A stretch of 64,000 nucleotides of DNA, taken from Aggregatilinea lenta. Its GTDB lineage: Bacteria; Chloroflexota; Anaerolineae; Aggregatilineales; Aggregatilineaceae. Each line of letters starts with the position of its first letter. Positions within the stretch are counted from its first letter, which is position 1. Both the position numbers and the translations under genes were made by a program. The notes beneath the pieces are model-generated. The model had not been told where the DNA came from and ran no database searches. It saw nothing but the letters and a program-made list of their open reading frames with translations. The stretch covers positions 1,779,506 through 1,843,505 of the forward strand of contig NZ_BFCB01000002.1 in the NCBI RefSeq assembly GCF_003569045.1, given 5' to 3'. Below, one piece after another: positions 9,337 to 17,968 of the stretch.

Positions 9337-9389
9337 CCGTTTACATCTGCTTTCGCTAAGCGCTACCGGCTAAGCGCTGCCCGCCGCGT

Positions 9390-10544
9390 TTAGGGCCTGA
9401 ACGGCATCTGCACTGTGAGCAGCGTGCCTTCGTCCTTCTCGCTCTCGATGACCAGATAGCCGCCCAGCCGCCGCGCACGCTGATCCATGTTGCGCAATCC
9501 AAAACTCTCCGGGCTTTCGAACGTGTCCGAATCGAAGCCGATGCCGTTGTCCTTGACGGTCAGCACCACGTAGCTGCCGACCTCGCGCACCTTGACCTGG
9601 ACCTCGCTGGCATGTGCATGCCGCGCCACGTTCGACAACGCCTCGCGCACGATCTGCGTCAGCGAGTGGCGCTGCTGCTCGTTGAGCGTGCGCAGCGACG
9701 AGGGTACGTCGAGCATCACGTCCACGCGGGCGAAGTCGCGGAAGTGGCGGGTCAGATTTTCCAGCCGCTGCCGGAAGGTGATCTGCTCTTCGCGCGCCTC
9801 GCGCAGGTTGCGGATATAGCCGCGAATGTCCTCGATGATCTGGTTCAGATCCTCGATCATGCTCTGGTATTGAACTTCCTGTTCGTGCGTCATGGGGAAC
9901 TGCCCGCGCAGGATCTCCAGCTTCATGCCGACTGCGTACACTGATTGGATCACGCCGTCGTGCAGCTCCATGCCGATGCGGTCGCGTTCGTGGCTGAGCG
10001 CGACGCGCTGCAGCTCCTCGGACAGCCGCGCGTTGTCGATTGCCACCGCCGCGTGCTTGGCCAGCAGCACGATCAGGCGTTCGTCGTCCTCGCTGAACGG
10101 CTCGCCGTCGATCGGATCGGTCAGGTACAGGTTGCCCACGCGCGCGCCGCGACTGATGATCGGCACGCCCAAAAACTGCGTCATTGGCGGGTGGTGGTCG
10201 CAAAAACCGGCTGAGCGTGGGTCAGTGTGCAGGTCGTCCAGGCGGATCGGCACGTCCGATTCGAGGATCGCGCCCAGCAGCCCCAGGCCCTTCGGCTCGT
10301 GCTCGATGCCGCGCGCTTGGCCCGCCTCCATGCCCGACGTCGTGAACGACTTGAGCATGCCGTCATCGCTGGGCACGCCCAGCGCCGCGTAGCGCGCCCC
10401 GGCCAGCTCTCGCGCGATATCGGTGATAGTCTGGAGCGTCTTGGGCAGGCTCAGTTCGCTCGTGACGGCGGCTGCCGCGCGGCTGAGTGCGTCCAGCGTA
10501 TCCATCTGTGGATTCTCCACGGGTTCAGAGGATGATGAATTCAT
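9390..10544 (-). CDS. GAF-domain sensor histidine kinase (NarX/LiaS-type HisKA_3)
   Basis: The 384-residue soluble kinase has an N-terminal GAF domain (about 33-175; FLGVPIISRGARVGNLYLTD). A dimerisation/phosphoacceptor helix follows, with His195 in RDRIGMELHDGVIQSVYAVG, the HisKA_3 signature. The C-terminus is an HATPase_c domain with the N box REALSNVARHAHA and the G1 box DNGIGFD. There is no membrane segment, so it reads a cytoplasmic or diffusible signal through its GAF domain; GAF domains of this type often bind haem or small ligands, but the ligand is not evident. It is transcribed divergently from a NarL-type response regulator (10738), its probable partner. No strong Shine-Dalgarno sequence precedes the ATG. 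Confidence 0.93.
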   Translation of the reverse strand: MNSSSSEPVENPQMDTLDALSRAAAAVTSELSLPKTLQTITDIARELAGARYAALGVPSDDGMLKSFTTSGMEAGQARGIEHEPKGLGLLGAILESDVPIRLDDLHTDPRSAGFCDHHPPMTQFLGVPIISRGARVGNLYLTDPIDGEPFSEDDERLIVLLAKHAAVAIDNARLSEELQRVALSHERDRIGMELHDGVIQSVYAVGMKLEILRGQFPMTHEQEVQYQSMIEDLNQIIEDIRGYIRNLREAREEQITFRQRLENLTRHFRDFARVDVMLDVPSSLRTLNEQQRHSLTQIVREALSNVARHAHASEVQVKVREVGSYVVLTVKDNGIGFDSDTFESPESFGLRNMDQRARRLGGYLVIESEKDEGTLLTVQMPFRP

Positions 10545-10700
10545 GGCAGCGAGTTGCCCTTTGTTCCATTCTGGATTAGCATTTCAGGGAATTTTTCAAT
10601 GAAAAACCACAGATATTCGTCGCTCAGTACCGAGCATATGGTTTTTCAACCGTCAGCGGGTATAATCGAGTCGCCGCTTTGTTGATCTGCGGCTTAGTGC

Positions 10701-10730
10701 GTGTCACCTTGTCTAGGATTCGGCTACAAT
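10701..10730 (+). promoter_or_regulatory. Promoter of response regulator gene, apparently giving a leaderless mRNA
   Basis: TACAAT (10725-10730) lies only 7 nt before the ATG at 10738, with GTGTCA 18 nt upstream as a possible -35. Transcription would start at or one base before the A of the ATG, and no Shine-Dalgarno sequence is visible. Confidence 0.45.
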
Positions 10731-10737
10731 CACGCCC

Positions 10738-11427
10738 ATGTCGGAAAAACTAGCTACCCCATTGCGTATTCTTATCGTCGATGATCATGCGGTTGTACGT
10801 GCCGGGCTGAAAGCGCTCCTCGAGCAGCAGCCCGACTTCGTCGTGGTCGGGGAAGCCGAAAGTGGCATCGATGCCGTGCGTCAAGCCGCGGCCCACCGGC
10901 CTGACATTGTCGTCATGGACATCCGCATGCCCGGCGGCCTGTCCGGGATAGAAGCCTGCGAGCAAATCGTCGATCAGTTCCCCTACATGAAGGTCATCAT
11001 GTTGACCTCCTATGCGGAGGACGAACTGGTGATGGATGCCGTACGGGCGGGCGCGGTTGGTTACGTGCTCAAGCGCGTCGGCAGCACCGACCTCATCGAT
11101 GCGATCCGCACCGTTGGTAAGGGCGACGCCCTGATCGATCCGGCGATGACCAAGGCCCTGCTCGAAGAAGTCCGGCAGGCGGCCCAGGTCAAAGAAGCGT
11201 CCGCCTTCTCTGAACTGACACCCCAGGAAATGCGCATCCTGGCGCTGATGGTCGAAGGTCTGACCAACCGCGAGATCGCTGCGCAGTTGTTCTTGGGCGA
11301 AGGCACCGTGCGCAACTACGTCGGCAACATCCTGAGCAAGCTCCAGGTATCCAACCGTGCCGAGGCGGCGGTGTTCGCCGTCAAGAATCACATCGAGCGG
11401 CACCTGCCCACCGAAGACGATAACTGA
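10738..11427 (+). CDS. NarL/FixJ-family response regulator
   Basis: The 229-residue protein has a CheY-like receiver (ILIVDDHAVVRAG; phosphoacceptor Asp61 in DIVVMDIRMPGG; Thr/Ser switch MLTSYAEDE; Lys in GYVLKRVGS). A LuxR-type HTH follows (ELTPQEMRILALMVEGLTNR, EIAAQLFLGEGTVRNYV). It is a DNA-binding transcription factor activated by phosphorylation, most likely by the divergent GAF histidine kinase whose start lies 193 bp away. The start codon directly follows a -10-like element, so the mRNA may be leaderless. Target genes cannot be read from the sequence. Confidence 0.95.
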   Translation: MSEKLATPLRILIVDDHAVVRAGLKALLEQQPDFVVVGEAESGIDAVRQAAAHRPDIVVMDIRMPGGLSGIEACEQIVDQFPYMKVIMLTSYAEDELVMDAVRAGAVGYVLKRVGSTDLIDAIRTVGKGDALIDPAMTKALLEEVRQAAQVKEASAFSELTPQEMRILALMVEGLTNREIAAQLFLGEGTVRNYVGNILSKLQVSNRAEAAVFAVKNHIERHLPTEDDN

Positions 11428-11435
11428 CGCGAGCG

Positions 11436-11891
11436 TCAGCGCCCATCCTGCCCCACACCGCCCGCTTCTTCGCCCGGCGGAATGTGGCGCTTGGTCACCG
11501 CACGCAGCAGGGTGAGCACCACCCACCCGATCAGCGTCGTACCTGCGGCCAACACATAGAGCTGCGCCCCGGCTGTGATCCCGATCATTGCCACAACCCA
11601 GATCGACGCAGCGGTCGTCAGTTCGTGCACGCGATCATGGCGTTGGACGATCACGCCCGCCCCCAGGAATCCGATGCCGGAAATGACGCCCGCGGCCAGC
11701 CGCGCGGCGGAATCGGCGTTGTATTGTAAATGTGCCATACTCACGATCAACGCTGAGCCGAGGCCGACCAACATATGCGTACGGATACCGGCTTGGCGGT
11801 GGCGCCACTCGCGGTCGAGCCCAATCACGCCCGCCAGCAGCGTGCCAACGGCGACGGATACCAGGGCGTGTAGTTGTGCTTCGACGCTCAT
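11436..11891 (-). CDS. MgtC/SapB-family membrane protein
   Basis: The 151-residue protein has four hydrophobic segments and the family's conserved blocks: LLAGVIGLDREWRHRQAGIR, THMLVGLGSAL and GVISGIGFLGAGVIV, followed by TTAASIWVVAMIGITAGA. MgtC-like proteins are inner-membrane proteins tied to Mg2+ limitation and ATP-synthase modulation. Short versions like this one are common outside pathogens and their role is not settled. It ends 8 bp from the convergent response regulator gene. GGAG lies about 8 nt before the ATG. Confidence 0.9.
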   Translation of the reverse strand: MSVEAQLHALVSVAVGTLLAGVIGLDREWRHRQAGIRTHMLVGLGSALIVSMAHLQYNADSAARLAAGVISGIGFLGAGVIVQRHDRVHELTTAASIWVVAMIGITAGAQLYVLAAGTTLIGWVVLTLLRAVTKRHIPPGEEAGGVGQDGR

Positions 11892-12092
11892 GCCCTCAAC
11901 TCCTGCGAGTGTCTTTCACTATAAACATCGTCCGGTTTTCCGCACAGTGCCAAAGGTCACGGGGCTTTTTACCAATCAGCACACGGTCCCGGCGGCCCCG
12001 GTGCGGCCTGCTGGCCGAGAAACAGTCGCCCATAGGCGTGGGCTTACGTCGCGGGCGGCGGTGACTGTCCGGCAAATGCGCGGCAGGAGGCG

Positions 12093-13493
12093 TCAGTCCA
12101 ACCCGTCCTCGGACGCGCTGCCCACCGGGAAGGATTCCTCCTCCTCCGGCACGTCATACGACCCCGATCCGTTATTGTCCGCCTCAAAGCCGATATTGCG
12201 GCGCGGCAACAGATTATCCCCGGTCCGCAACTGGTTAGAGAGGCTGTCCACCGACTGCTGGAGCGTGTTCAGATCGACGGCGCGCTGGTGGTTGTGCGCG
12301 GCCAGCATGCGCGCGTGCAGCGCGATCTCGCGCACGAACGCGCCCGTCTGCCCCACCAGGAACGGCACCACCGCCGCGTGCTCCTCGTGCCACTGCGCGC
12401 CCATATAGTGATGCAGCATCTCGAACGCCACGTCCTCGTCCTGAATCGTCGGAATGGTGATGATGCGGTCCATGCGTCCGGGACGCTTGGCGATGCGCTC
12501 GTCGATCACTTCGGGATAGTTGGTGGTCGCCAGCAGCAGCGCGCCGCGTCCGTTATTGGGCGATTCCAGCCCGTCGAGCACGTTCAAGATGCGCGCCTTG
12601 TCGTCTTTGCGCAGGTACACGTCGATCTCTTCCACGATCAGCAGCACGGGGTAGCCCGCCGTGGCGACCACATTCAGTGCGTGGTGAATTTTGTGGAAGG
12701 ACGCGCCATCGTCGTCCGCGCCGGAGACGTAGACGACCACGCGCTTCTTTTGCAGCGCGAGCTTTGCCATCGCGGAGCACAGCATGGTCTTGCCCGTGCC
12801 GGGCGGCCCCACCAGCAGCAGCTTGCGGAACGGCGCGAGGTTCAGCTCGCGGTAGATCTTCACGCCGTCCTTGAAGAACGCTTCCATGTCGGAGCGCAGA
12901 TCGTCTTTGATCGAATTGGGCAGAATCACCTCGTCCCAATCGACGGTGGGCTTGAAGTAGGCGTTGGTGCCGCCGACGATGTACACGTCCTGGCGGCGGG
13001 TGGGCCTCCGTACCGCCTCATTGCACAGCGCCTCGAAGTTTACCCACGCGTCGAGTCGGTCGGGCGGTATCAGCGCCACGGAGACGATATTCGGGTCGTC
13101 GTCGCGGTAGTACGAGCTGACGTAGAGCACGTCGAACGCGCCGGAAGTGTGGATAAAGCTGAAGCGAAACGCGCCGACTGTCTCCCCCAGTACGACCTTA
13201 CGACCGGGGATGACGTACTCGCTAATCGAGATCACTTCGCCGCACGGGATCTGCTCAACGCCGGTGTAGTACACGCTGCCCTTCAGGCGGCGGCGTGGCT
13301 TGATCCGGCTCTGGGCGAGTTGGTTGCCGCAGCTTTCCGACGTCCACAACAGCTTATACGCGCTGTCGCCATAACGCCGCTGCCATTCCGCCTGCGCCCA
13401 GACCGCCAGACGCTCATAGCGCATCATTTGCGCCTGATTCATACCATCCATCTTTCGTCCCACGTTCAATTCCGATTCATGCCGCTTTTGCAT
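12093..13493 (-). CDS. AAA-family ATPase with uncharacterised N-terminal domain
   Basis: The protein is up to 466 residues. Residues about 1-190 form a region I do not recognise (KLLWTSESCGNQLAQSRIKP, GVEQIPCGEVISISEYVIPG). From about 200 a classic AAA module follows: Walker A LLVGPPGTGKTMLC, Walker B PVLLIVEEIDVYL, sensor 1 LLATTNYPEVID and arginine-finger-like RPGRMDR. The tail is acidic and low in complexity (PEEEESFPVG). Single-AAA proteins of this kind act as hexameric remodelling or chaperone-like ATPases, but the substrate is unknown. No Shine-Dalgarno sequence supports the first ATG; starts at residue 15 or 18 are possible. It sits alone, divergent from a GNAT gene. Confidence 0.85.
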   Translation of the reverse strand: MQKRHESELNVGRKMDGMNQAQMMRYERLAVWAQAEWQRRYGDSAYKLLWTSESCGNQLAQSRIKPRRRLKGSVYYTGVEQIPCGEVISISEYVIPGRKVVLGETVGAFRFSFIHTSGAFDVLYVSSYYRDDDPNIVSVALIPPDRLDAWVNFEALCNEAVRRPTRRQDVYIVGGTNAYFKPTVDWDEVILPNSIKDDLRSDMEAFFKDGVKIYRELNLAPFRKLLLVGPPGTGKTMLCSAMAKLALQKKRVVVYVSGADDDGASFHKIHHALNVVATAGYPVLLIVEEIDVYLRKDDKARILNVLDGLESPNNGRGALLLATTNYPEVIDERIAKRPGRMDRIITIPTIQDEDVAFEMLHHYMGAQWHEEHAAVVPFLVGQTGAFVREIALHARMLAAHNHQRAVDLNTLQQSVDSLSNQLRTGDNLLPRRNIGFEADNNGSGSYDVPEEEESFPVGSASEDGLD

Positions 13494-13602
13494 ACGTTGC
13501 GATCGACCAGCACAGTCTACACCCTGCTCTGCGGATCGATTGTAACACGCAACGGCTCAATGCACAGAGGTGCGGGCCGCGCCGGGAACCGCGTTCAATA
13601 CG

Positions 13603-13632
13603 TTGACAAGCAATAGACGAGGCATTTATAGT
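13603..13632 (+). promoter_or_regulatory. Sigma70-type promoter upstream of the GNAT gene
   Basis: A perfect TTGACA (13603-13608) is followed after 18 nt by TATAGT (13627-13632), about 85 bp before the ATG at 13718. Confidence 0.6.
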
Positions 13633-13717
13633 GAGGAGGTCGGCGGCTTATGGCCATGCCGCCCGGCGCGCACCGACAATAATTTTTTGAATATTACTGA
13701 ATTAAACGAGGGCCGAA

Positions 13718-14668
13718 ATGATCGGTGAAATTACCATCCCGTTCTCTGATGCGCCACCTTATAGTATTCGCCCCATGTCGCCGCATGAGGCCGACAAACT
13801 GGAACAGCTCGATTGGGACGCCTTTGAGACATACCGCCAGCGTCACATCCGCGAAGGCCGCCCGCTGCGCCACCGTACGCGCGCCAATCTGGATGCCGCG
13901 CTCAACCGCCCCCATCCCGGCATCGTGCTCGAATGGCCGCCCGGCAAGCTCGCAGGATACTGCTTCACGCACGCCTGGGGATCGCTGGGTTGGCTAGGTA
14001 CGCTCGGCGTCGCGCCCAAGAGTCAGGGCGTTGGATTGGGCCGCGCCGTGACCGCCGCCGGGATCGAACTGCTGCGCGGTGCGGGCTGCACGACCATCGC
14101 GCTGGAGACTATGCCCGACAGCGGCAAGAATCTGGGCCTCTACACCAAGTTGGGCCTGCAAGGGCGCGAGCTGACCGTGCTGTGCCAGGGGATCCCCACC
14201 CCTTCGACCTCGGTGCGCTTCGATCTGTGGCGGGGCGGCGACATCCTGACGCTGATCGCGGATCAGGTGATGCCGGGCCTGAACCCCGTCCCGGCGGCGC
14301 AGTGGCTGCTGGCCGAAGAGGCGGGCCAGACGCTGGTCTGGTGGGAAGATGGGCATCCTGCCGCATTTGCATCGGTGCGTACGGGATCCCGGCGTGAAGG
14401 GGGCTATCACCTGTACCTCGTCGTCGAGGCGGCGGCCTGCACACCCCGCGCCGCCGAGCACTGGCCGCGCTACTTGAGCGAAATCCAGTGGTTCGCGCGC
14501 AGCCTGCGCAGGTCGGGCGTGGTGCTGCCGGTCAACATGCGGCAGCAGGCGCTGCTCCGCGCGACGCTGGACGCGGGCCTGCAAATCGTGCAGACGCGGG
14601 TGCGCATGGCGTCGGGCGGCGAGCTGGGATCGGCGGATGACATCCTGCTGATGACGCTGGCGATGTAA
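13718..14668 (+). CDS. GNAT-family N-acetyltransferase
   Basis: The 316-residue protein contains a GNAT core at about residues 15-160. The acetyl-CoA-binding motif A is GTLGVAPKSQGVGLGRAV, followed by LETMPDSGKNLGLYTKLGLQ, a motif B-like segment. The C-terminal half (about 175-316) has a similar predicted size and alternating pattern and may be a second, degenerate GNAT fold, which I infer from length only. It would transfer an acetyl group to an amine; the substrate is not apparent. GAGGG lies 6 nt before the ATG. It is a single gene with its own promoter. Confidence 0.85.
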   Translation: MIGEITIPFSDAPPYSIRPMSPHEADKLEQLDWDAFETYRQRHIREGRPLRHRTRANLDAALNRPHPGIVLEWPPGKLAGYCFTHAWGSLGWLGTLGVAPKSQGVGLGRAVTAAGIELLRGAGCTTIALETMPDSGKNLGLYTKLGLQGRELTVLCQGIPTPSTSVRFDLWRGGDILTLIADQVMPGLNPVPAAQWLLAEEAGQTLVWWEDGHPAAFASVRTGSRREGGYHLYLVVEAAACTPRAAEHWPRYLSEIQWFARSLRRSGVVLPVNMRQQALLRATLDAGLQIVQTRVRMASGGELGSADDILLMTLAM

Positions 14669-14814
14669 CCCCGCACACCATCACCCGGCGAGATCACCGC
14701 GCGCGTTGTGGACCCACGGCGGTTTAGTGTATCTTTGGGCTAGCCAGCGCACCCGCTGGTCGAGGCTCCGGCCCCGATGGACGACGATTCAGACGACCAT
14801 CCAGTGAGGACGCT

Positions 14815-16749
14815 ATGACCACCTTGATCCGCCGCCCCACTTCGCTCGCGCTCATGCTCGTCCTGCTGGCCGCCCTGGCGCTGCCGGCGGCGAGCACGTC
14901 CGCGCAGGGCTTGCAGCCGTTCGGCGCTGCCGGTCCGCAGACGATCACCGGCAGTTTTGTGACGACCAACCCGATCTATCCGACCATCGGCGCAACTATC
15001 GGGGTGGTGCTGTACGACTTCGCCGGGGAGATCCAACAAAATTACGCGTTCGTCTCCCCGCCCGACGCACAGAAACTGGCCGACGTCAGCGGCAGCATCG
15101 CGGCGGGCAGCTATACGCTGGCCCTGCCGGACGAGCCGCAGGGCACGTTGATGGACTTCGACGGCGACGCCAGCACGCCGCCGGGCGTGCAGATCTTCGT
15201 CACCGCCCTGTTCATCGACTTCCTGGGCGACGAGTACGTCAACCGGGGCGAATCGCTGCTGAATCCCTCGGTCAGCGTGCAGCCGATGACGTACGACATC
15301 ACCGGCGGCACGGTCCTGGCGTGGGCCGCGCAGGACGGCGAGCAGTTCCCCGCCGGGCTGGGTGCGGATGGGGCAGCGTTTACCGAGGACGATCCGCTGA
15401 TGGAACTGCCCGCCGGGTGGAGCGTGGTCGATCTCGACACGGCCCCCTTCACCCTGGTGCGCGAAAAGTCGGTGGATATCCCGCTGCTCGAAACGCTCGG
15501 CGCGCTGAACGACTACAGCAACCTCACTTACATCGAGGCGTGGCAGAATTTGCTGGCGCGCACGCGCGTCACGTACCCGTTCACCGAGGAAAAGGGCATC
15601 GACTGGGACGCGATCGAAGTCGAGGTCACGCCGCTGGTCGAGATAGCCACCACCGACCTGGAATTCCACCTTGCTATCGCGCGCTTCGGCGAGCTGATCC
15701 CCGACACGCACATCGGCTATGCGTCCGTGACGGTGATGCAGAACCTGCTGCTGGGTGGCGTTGGCGTCGAGCAGTTGGCGGTCACGGATGACGGCGAGGT
15801 CGTGGTGCTAAGCGTGCTGAAGAACCTGCCCGCCGCGAAGGCCGGGATTGAGGCGGGCGACGTGCTGACCAAGGTTGACGGCACGCCCGCGCTACAAGCC
15901 CTGGACGAGACGCCGATGCTGCTCACCAGCGCCTCGACCCTGCACGGGCGGCGCTTCATCCAGGCCGCGACCCTGCTGCAGGGCGCAATCGGCTCGGACG
16001 TGCAGCTCGCGTGGCGGCACGAGGACGGCACTACCGGCAGCGCCACGCTGACCCGCGTGCCGGACGCGTCCTCGCTGTTGAGCGCCTTTGGCGGCGGCCT
16101 CCTCGGGCCGGTGATCGATGCGCAGATGCTGCCGTCCGGCATCGGCTACATCAGCGTGAAGGGCTTCGCGGAGGAAGTCAGCGCGGCGAACAACTGGTTC
16201 GCGGACGAGCTTGAGGCGCTGGTGGACGAGGGCGCGCAGGGCATCATCCTCGACGTGCGCGATAACAGCGGCGGGCTGGTCAACCTGGCAATGGCCGAGG
16301 CGGGCCGCTTCTTCCCCGACTACGAGCGCATCTTCGACTTTTATTATGCAGACGGCGCGGGCGGCTTCGCTTACCGGGGCTTCATAGAGATCCTCATGGA
16401 GACGCCGACCTACGACGGGCCGGTAGCGGTGCTGGTCAACGAGATGACCGGCAGCGCGGGCGACATGTTCGCCTATGCCATGACGCAGCAGGACCGCGCG
16501 ATCATCGTGGGCCATACGCCGAGCGGCGGCTTCACCGGCGAGGTCAGCGACGGCCAGTACACGCTGCCGGGCGGTTTGCAGGTGCAGATCCCAACCGGGC
16601 GGCCCGTCGATCCCGTCACGGGCGAGACGCTGATCGAGGGTACGGGCGTCGCGCCGGACATCCGCGTGCCGATCACGCGCGAAGGACTGCTCTCCCCGGA
16701 GGACGAAGTGCTCCAGGCTGCCGAGGATGCAATTCTGGCGATGGAGTAG
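14815..16749 (+). CDS. Secreted S41-family peptidase with PDZ domain
   Basis: The 644-residue protein has a signal peptide (about 1-31, ending ASTSAQ). An N-terminal region of unknown fold (about 32-250) follows, then a PDZ-like domain (about 325-400; VVLSVLKNLPAAKAGIEAGD) and a C-terminal-processing-peptidase catalytic domain (GIILDVRDNSGGLVNLAMAE; VLVNEMTGSAGDMFAYAM). The nucleophile would be Ser547. The segment expected to hold the general-base Lys (usually FGKG) reads GHTPSGGFTGEV and has no Lys, so the classic Ser-Lys dyad is not evident. It may use another base, as tricorn-type members do, or be inactive. It acts outside the membrane. GAGGACGCT precedes the ATG. Confidence 0.88.
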   Translation: MTTLIRRPTSLALMLVLLAALALPAASTSAQGLQPFGAAGPQTITGSFVTTNPIYPTIGATIGVVLYDFAGEIQQNYAFVSPPDAQKLADVSGSIAAGSYTLALPDEPQGTLMDFDGDASTPPGVQIFVTALFIDFLGDEYVNRGESLLNPSVSVQPMTYDITGGTVLAWAAQDGEQFPAGLGADGAAFTEDDPLMELPAGWSVVDLDTAPFTLVREKSVDIPLLETLGALNDYSNLTYIEAWQNLLARTRVTYPFTEEKGIDWDAIEVEVTPLVEIATTDLEFHLAIARFGELIPDTHIGYASVTVMQNLLLGGVGVEQLAVTDDGEVVVLSVLKNLPAAKAGIEAGDVLTKVDGTPALQALDETPMLLTSASTLHGRRFIQAATLLQGAIGSDVQLAWRHEDGTTGSATLTRVPDASSLLSAFGGGLLGPVIDAQMLPSGIGYISVKGFAEEVSAANNWFADELEALVDEGAQGIILDVRDNSGGLVNLAMAEAGRFFPDYERIFDFYYADGAGGFAYRGFIEILMETPTYDGPVAVLVNEMTGSAGDMFAYAMTQQDRAIIVGHTPSGGFTGEVSDGQYTLPGGLQVQIPTGRPVDPVTGETLIEGTGVAPDIRVPITREGLLSPEDEVLQAAEDAILAME

Positions 16750-16793
16750 GTACGGGAAAATCGCCTTTGTAGGGGCGGTGACCTTGCCCCGTT

Positions 16794-17669
16794 TCAACGG
16801 ACGGGAAAAGTGTCGTAGAAACGACGTTCAAAAAGGGCGGGGCTGGTGTAGTCCAGCGACGAATGCAGCCGCTGGCGGTTATACCAGACCTCGATGTACT
16901 CGAAAATCGCCTGCCGCGCCAGGGCATGGGTCGCAAACGGGCCGGCAGCGCACTCGGTCTTCAAGGTGCCGATGAAGCTTTCCATCGGCGCATTGTCGTA
17001 GCAGCAGCCCGCGCCACTCATGCTGACCTGGATGTGATGGTCAGCCAGCAGGGTCTGGACGAGATGACTGGTGTACTGGCTGCCCCGGTCAGAGTGATGC
17101 AGCAGGGACGTCAGCGGCAGCCGCCAGCCCAACGCCATGCGCAGGGCTTGCTCGACCAACGTCGCACGCAGATGGGGTGCCATGGCCCAGCCCACAACCC
17201 TGCGACTGAACAGGTCCATCACCAGGGCGAGATACAGCCAGCCCTCGTATGTATCGAGGTAGGTGATGTCGCCCAGCCAGATCTCGTCCGGCTGGCTGGC
17301 CGTGAAGTGCTGGGCCAGCCGGTTCGGCGCAACCGGTGCGTCGACCTCGCGCTGCGTGGTGTGGGGCGGCCTGCGACGCGACCCTTTTCCGACAAGATCG
17401 TGCTGCTGCATCAGGCGCGCGACGCGCTTCCGGCTCACGCACAGCCCTTGCTGCTTCAACGCGGCGTGAATCCGCGGGCTGCCATACGTCTGGCGGCTCG
17501 TTTCATACGCGCGCTCAATCGCGCCCAGCAGACCGTCGTTCGCTTGCTGGCGTTGACTGCGTGGGCGCTTGCGCCAGTCGTAGTAGCCGCTCGGCGATAC
17601 CTTCAGCACCTGGCACATCCGCCGCACCGGGTACTCGCCACAGTGCGCGGCGATGAAGGCATACTTCAC
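16794..17669 (-). CDS. IS3-family transposase OrfB (DDE integrase domain)
   Basis: The 291-residue protein has an N-terminal HTH_21 region (YGSPRIHAALKQQGL) and an rve integrase core with the DDE triad: Asp in DEIWLGDITYL, Asp in LLHHSDRGSQYTS and Glu in NAPMESFIGTLKTE. It catalyses strand transfer of the element, normally as an OrfAB fusion. It starts at a GTG that overlaps the OrfA stop (GTGA) and lies in the -1 frame relative to OrfA. The C-terminal YNRQRLHSSLDYTSPALFE motif is typical. It is full length with no internal stop. Confidence 0.97.
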   Translation of the reverse strand: MKYAFIAAHCGEYPVRRMCQVLKVSPSGYYDWRKRPRSQRQQANDGLLGAIERAYETSRQTYGSPRIHAALKQQGLCVSRKRVARLMQQHDLVGKGSRRRPPHTTQREVDAPVAPNRLAQHFTASQPDEIWLGDITYLDTYEGWLYLALVMDLFSRRVVGWAMAPHLRATLVEQALRMALGWRLPLTSLLHHSDRGSQYTSHLVQTLLADHHIQVSMSGAGCCYDNAPMESFIGTLKTECAAGPFATHALARQAIFEYIEVWYNRQRLHSSLDYTSPALFERRFYDTFPVR

Positions 17670-17968
17670 CGCTCCAGCTTGCTGAAGATGCTCACCGCTT
17701 TTTTTAGGATGTCTCGTTCTTGCTCGGCGATGGCCAGCGCTCGCCGCAATCGTCGCACTTCCTGCTGTGATGCGGCCAGATCACTCGGCGCCAACTCGCT
17801 CTGGCCTGCTTGCCGTGTCACCTGATACCGGTCTCGCCACTTCAGCAGCAGTCCCTTGGTGATCCCTAGCTCGCGTTCCACTTGCGACGCACTCTTGCCG
17901 CTGCTTTCCCACAGCTCCAGTGCATCCCGCTTGAACTCCTTCGTGTAGGTTCGATATTGCCTGTCCAT
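17666..17968 (-). CDS. IS3-family transposase OrfA (HTH protein)
   Basis: The 100-residue protein has an HTH_Tnp_1 fold (YTKEFKRDALELWESSGKSA, LGITKGLLLKWRDRY) and a C-terminal leucine-zipper-like segment (EVRRLRRALAIAEQERDILK). It binds the terminal repeats. Near its end the codons CTA AAA AAA GCG contain A7 (17699-17705 as T on the plus strand), a classic -1 slippery heptamer that would join OrfA to OrfB. Confidence 0.96.
   Translation of the reverse strand: MDRQYRTYTKEFKRDALELWESSGKSASQVERELGITKGLLLKWRDRYQVTRQAGQSELAPSDLAASQQEVRRLRRALAIAEQERDILKKAVSIFSKLER

Noticed and set aside
9370-10203. Second minus-strand frame of 277 codons over the histidine kinase gene
   Set aside because: It overlaps the true kinase frame and has an Arg/Pro-rich translation with no domain.
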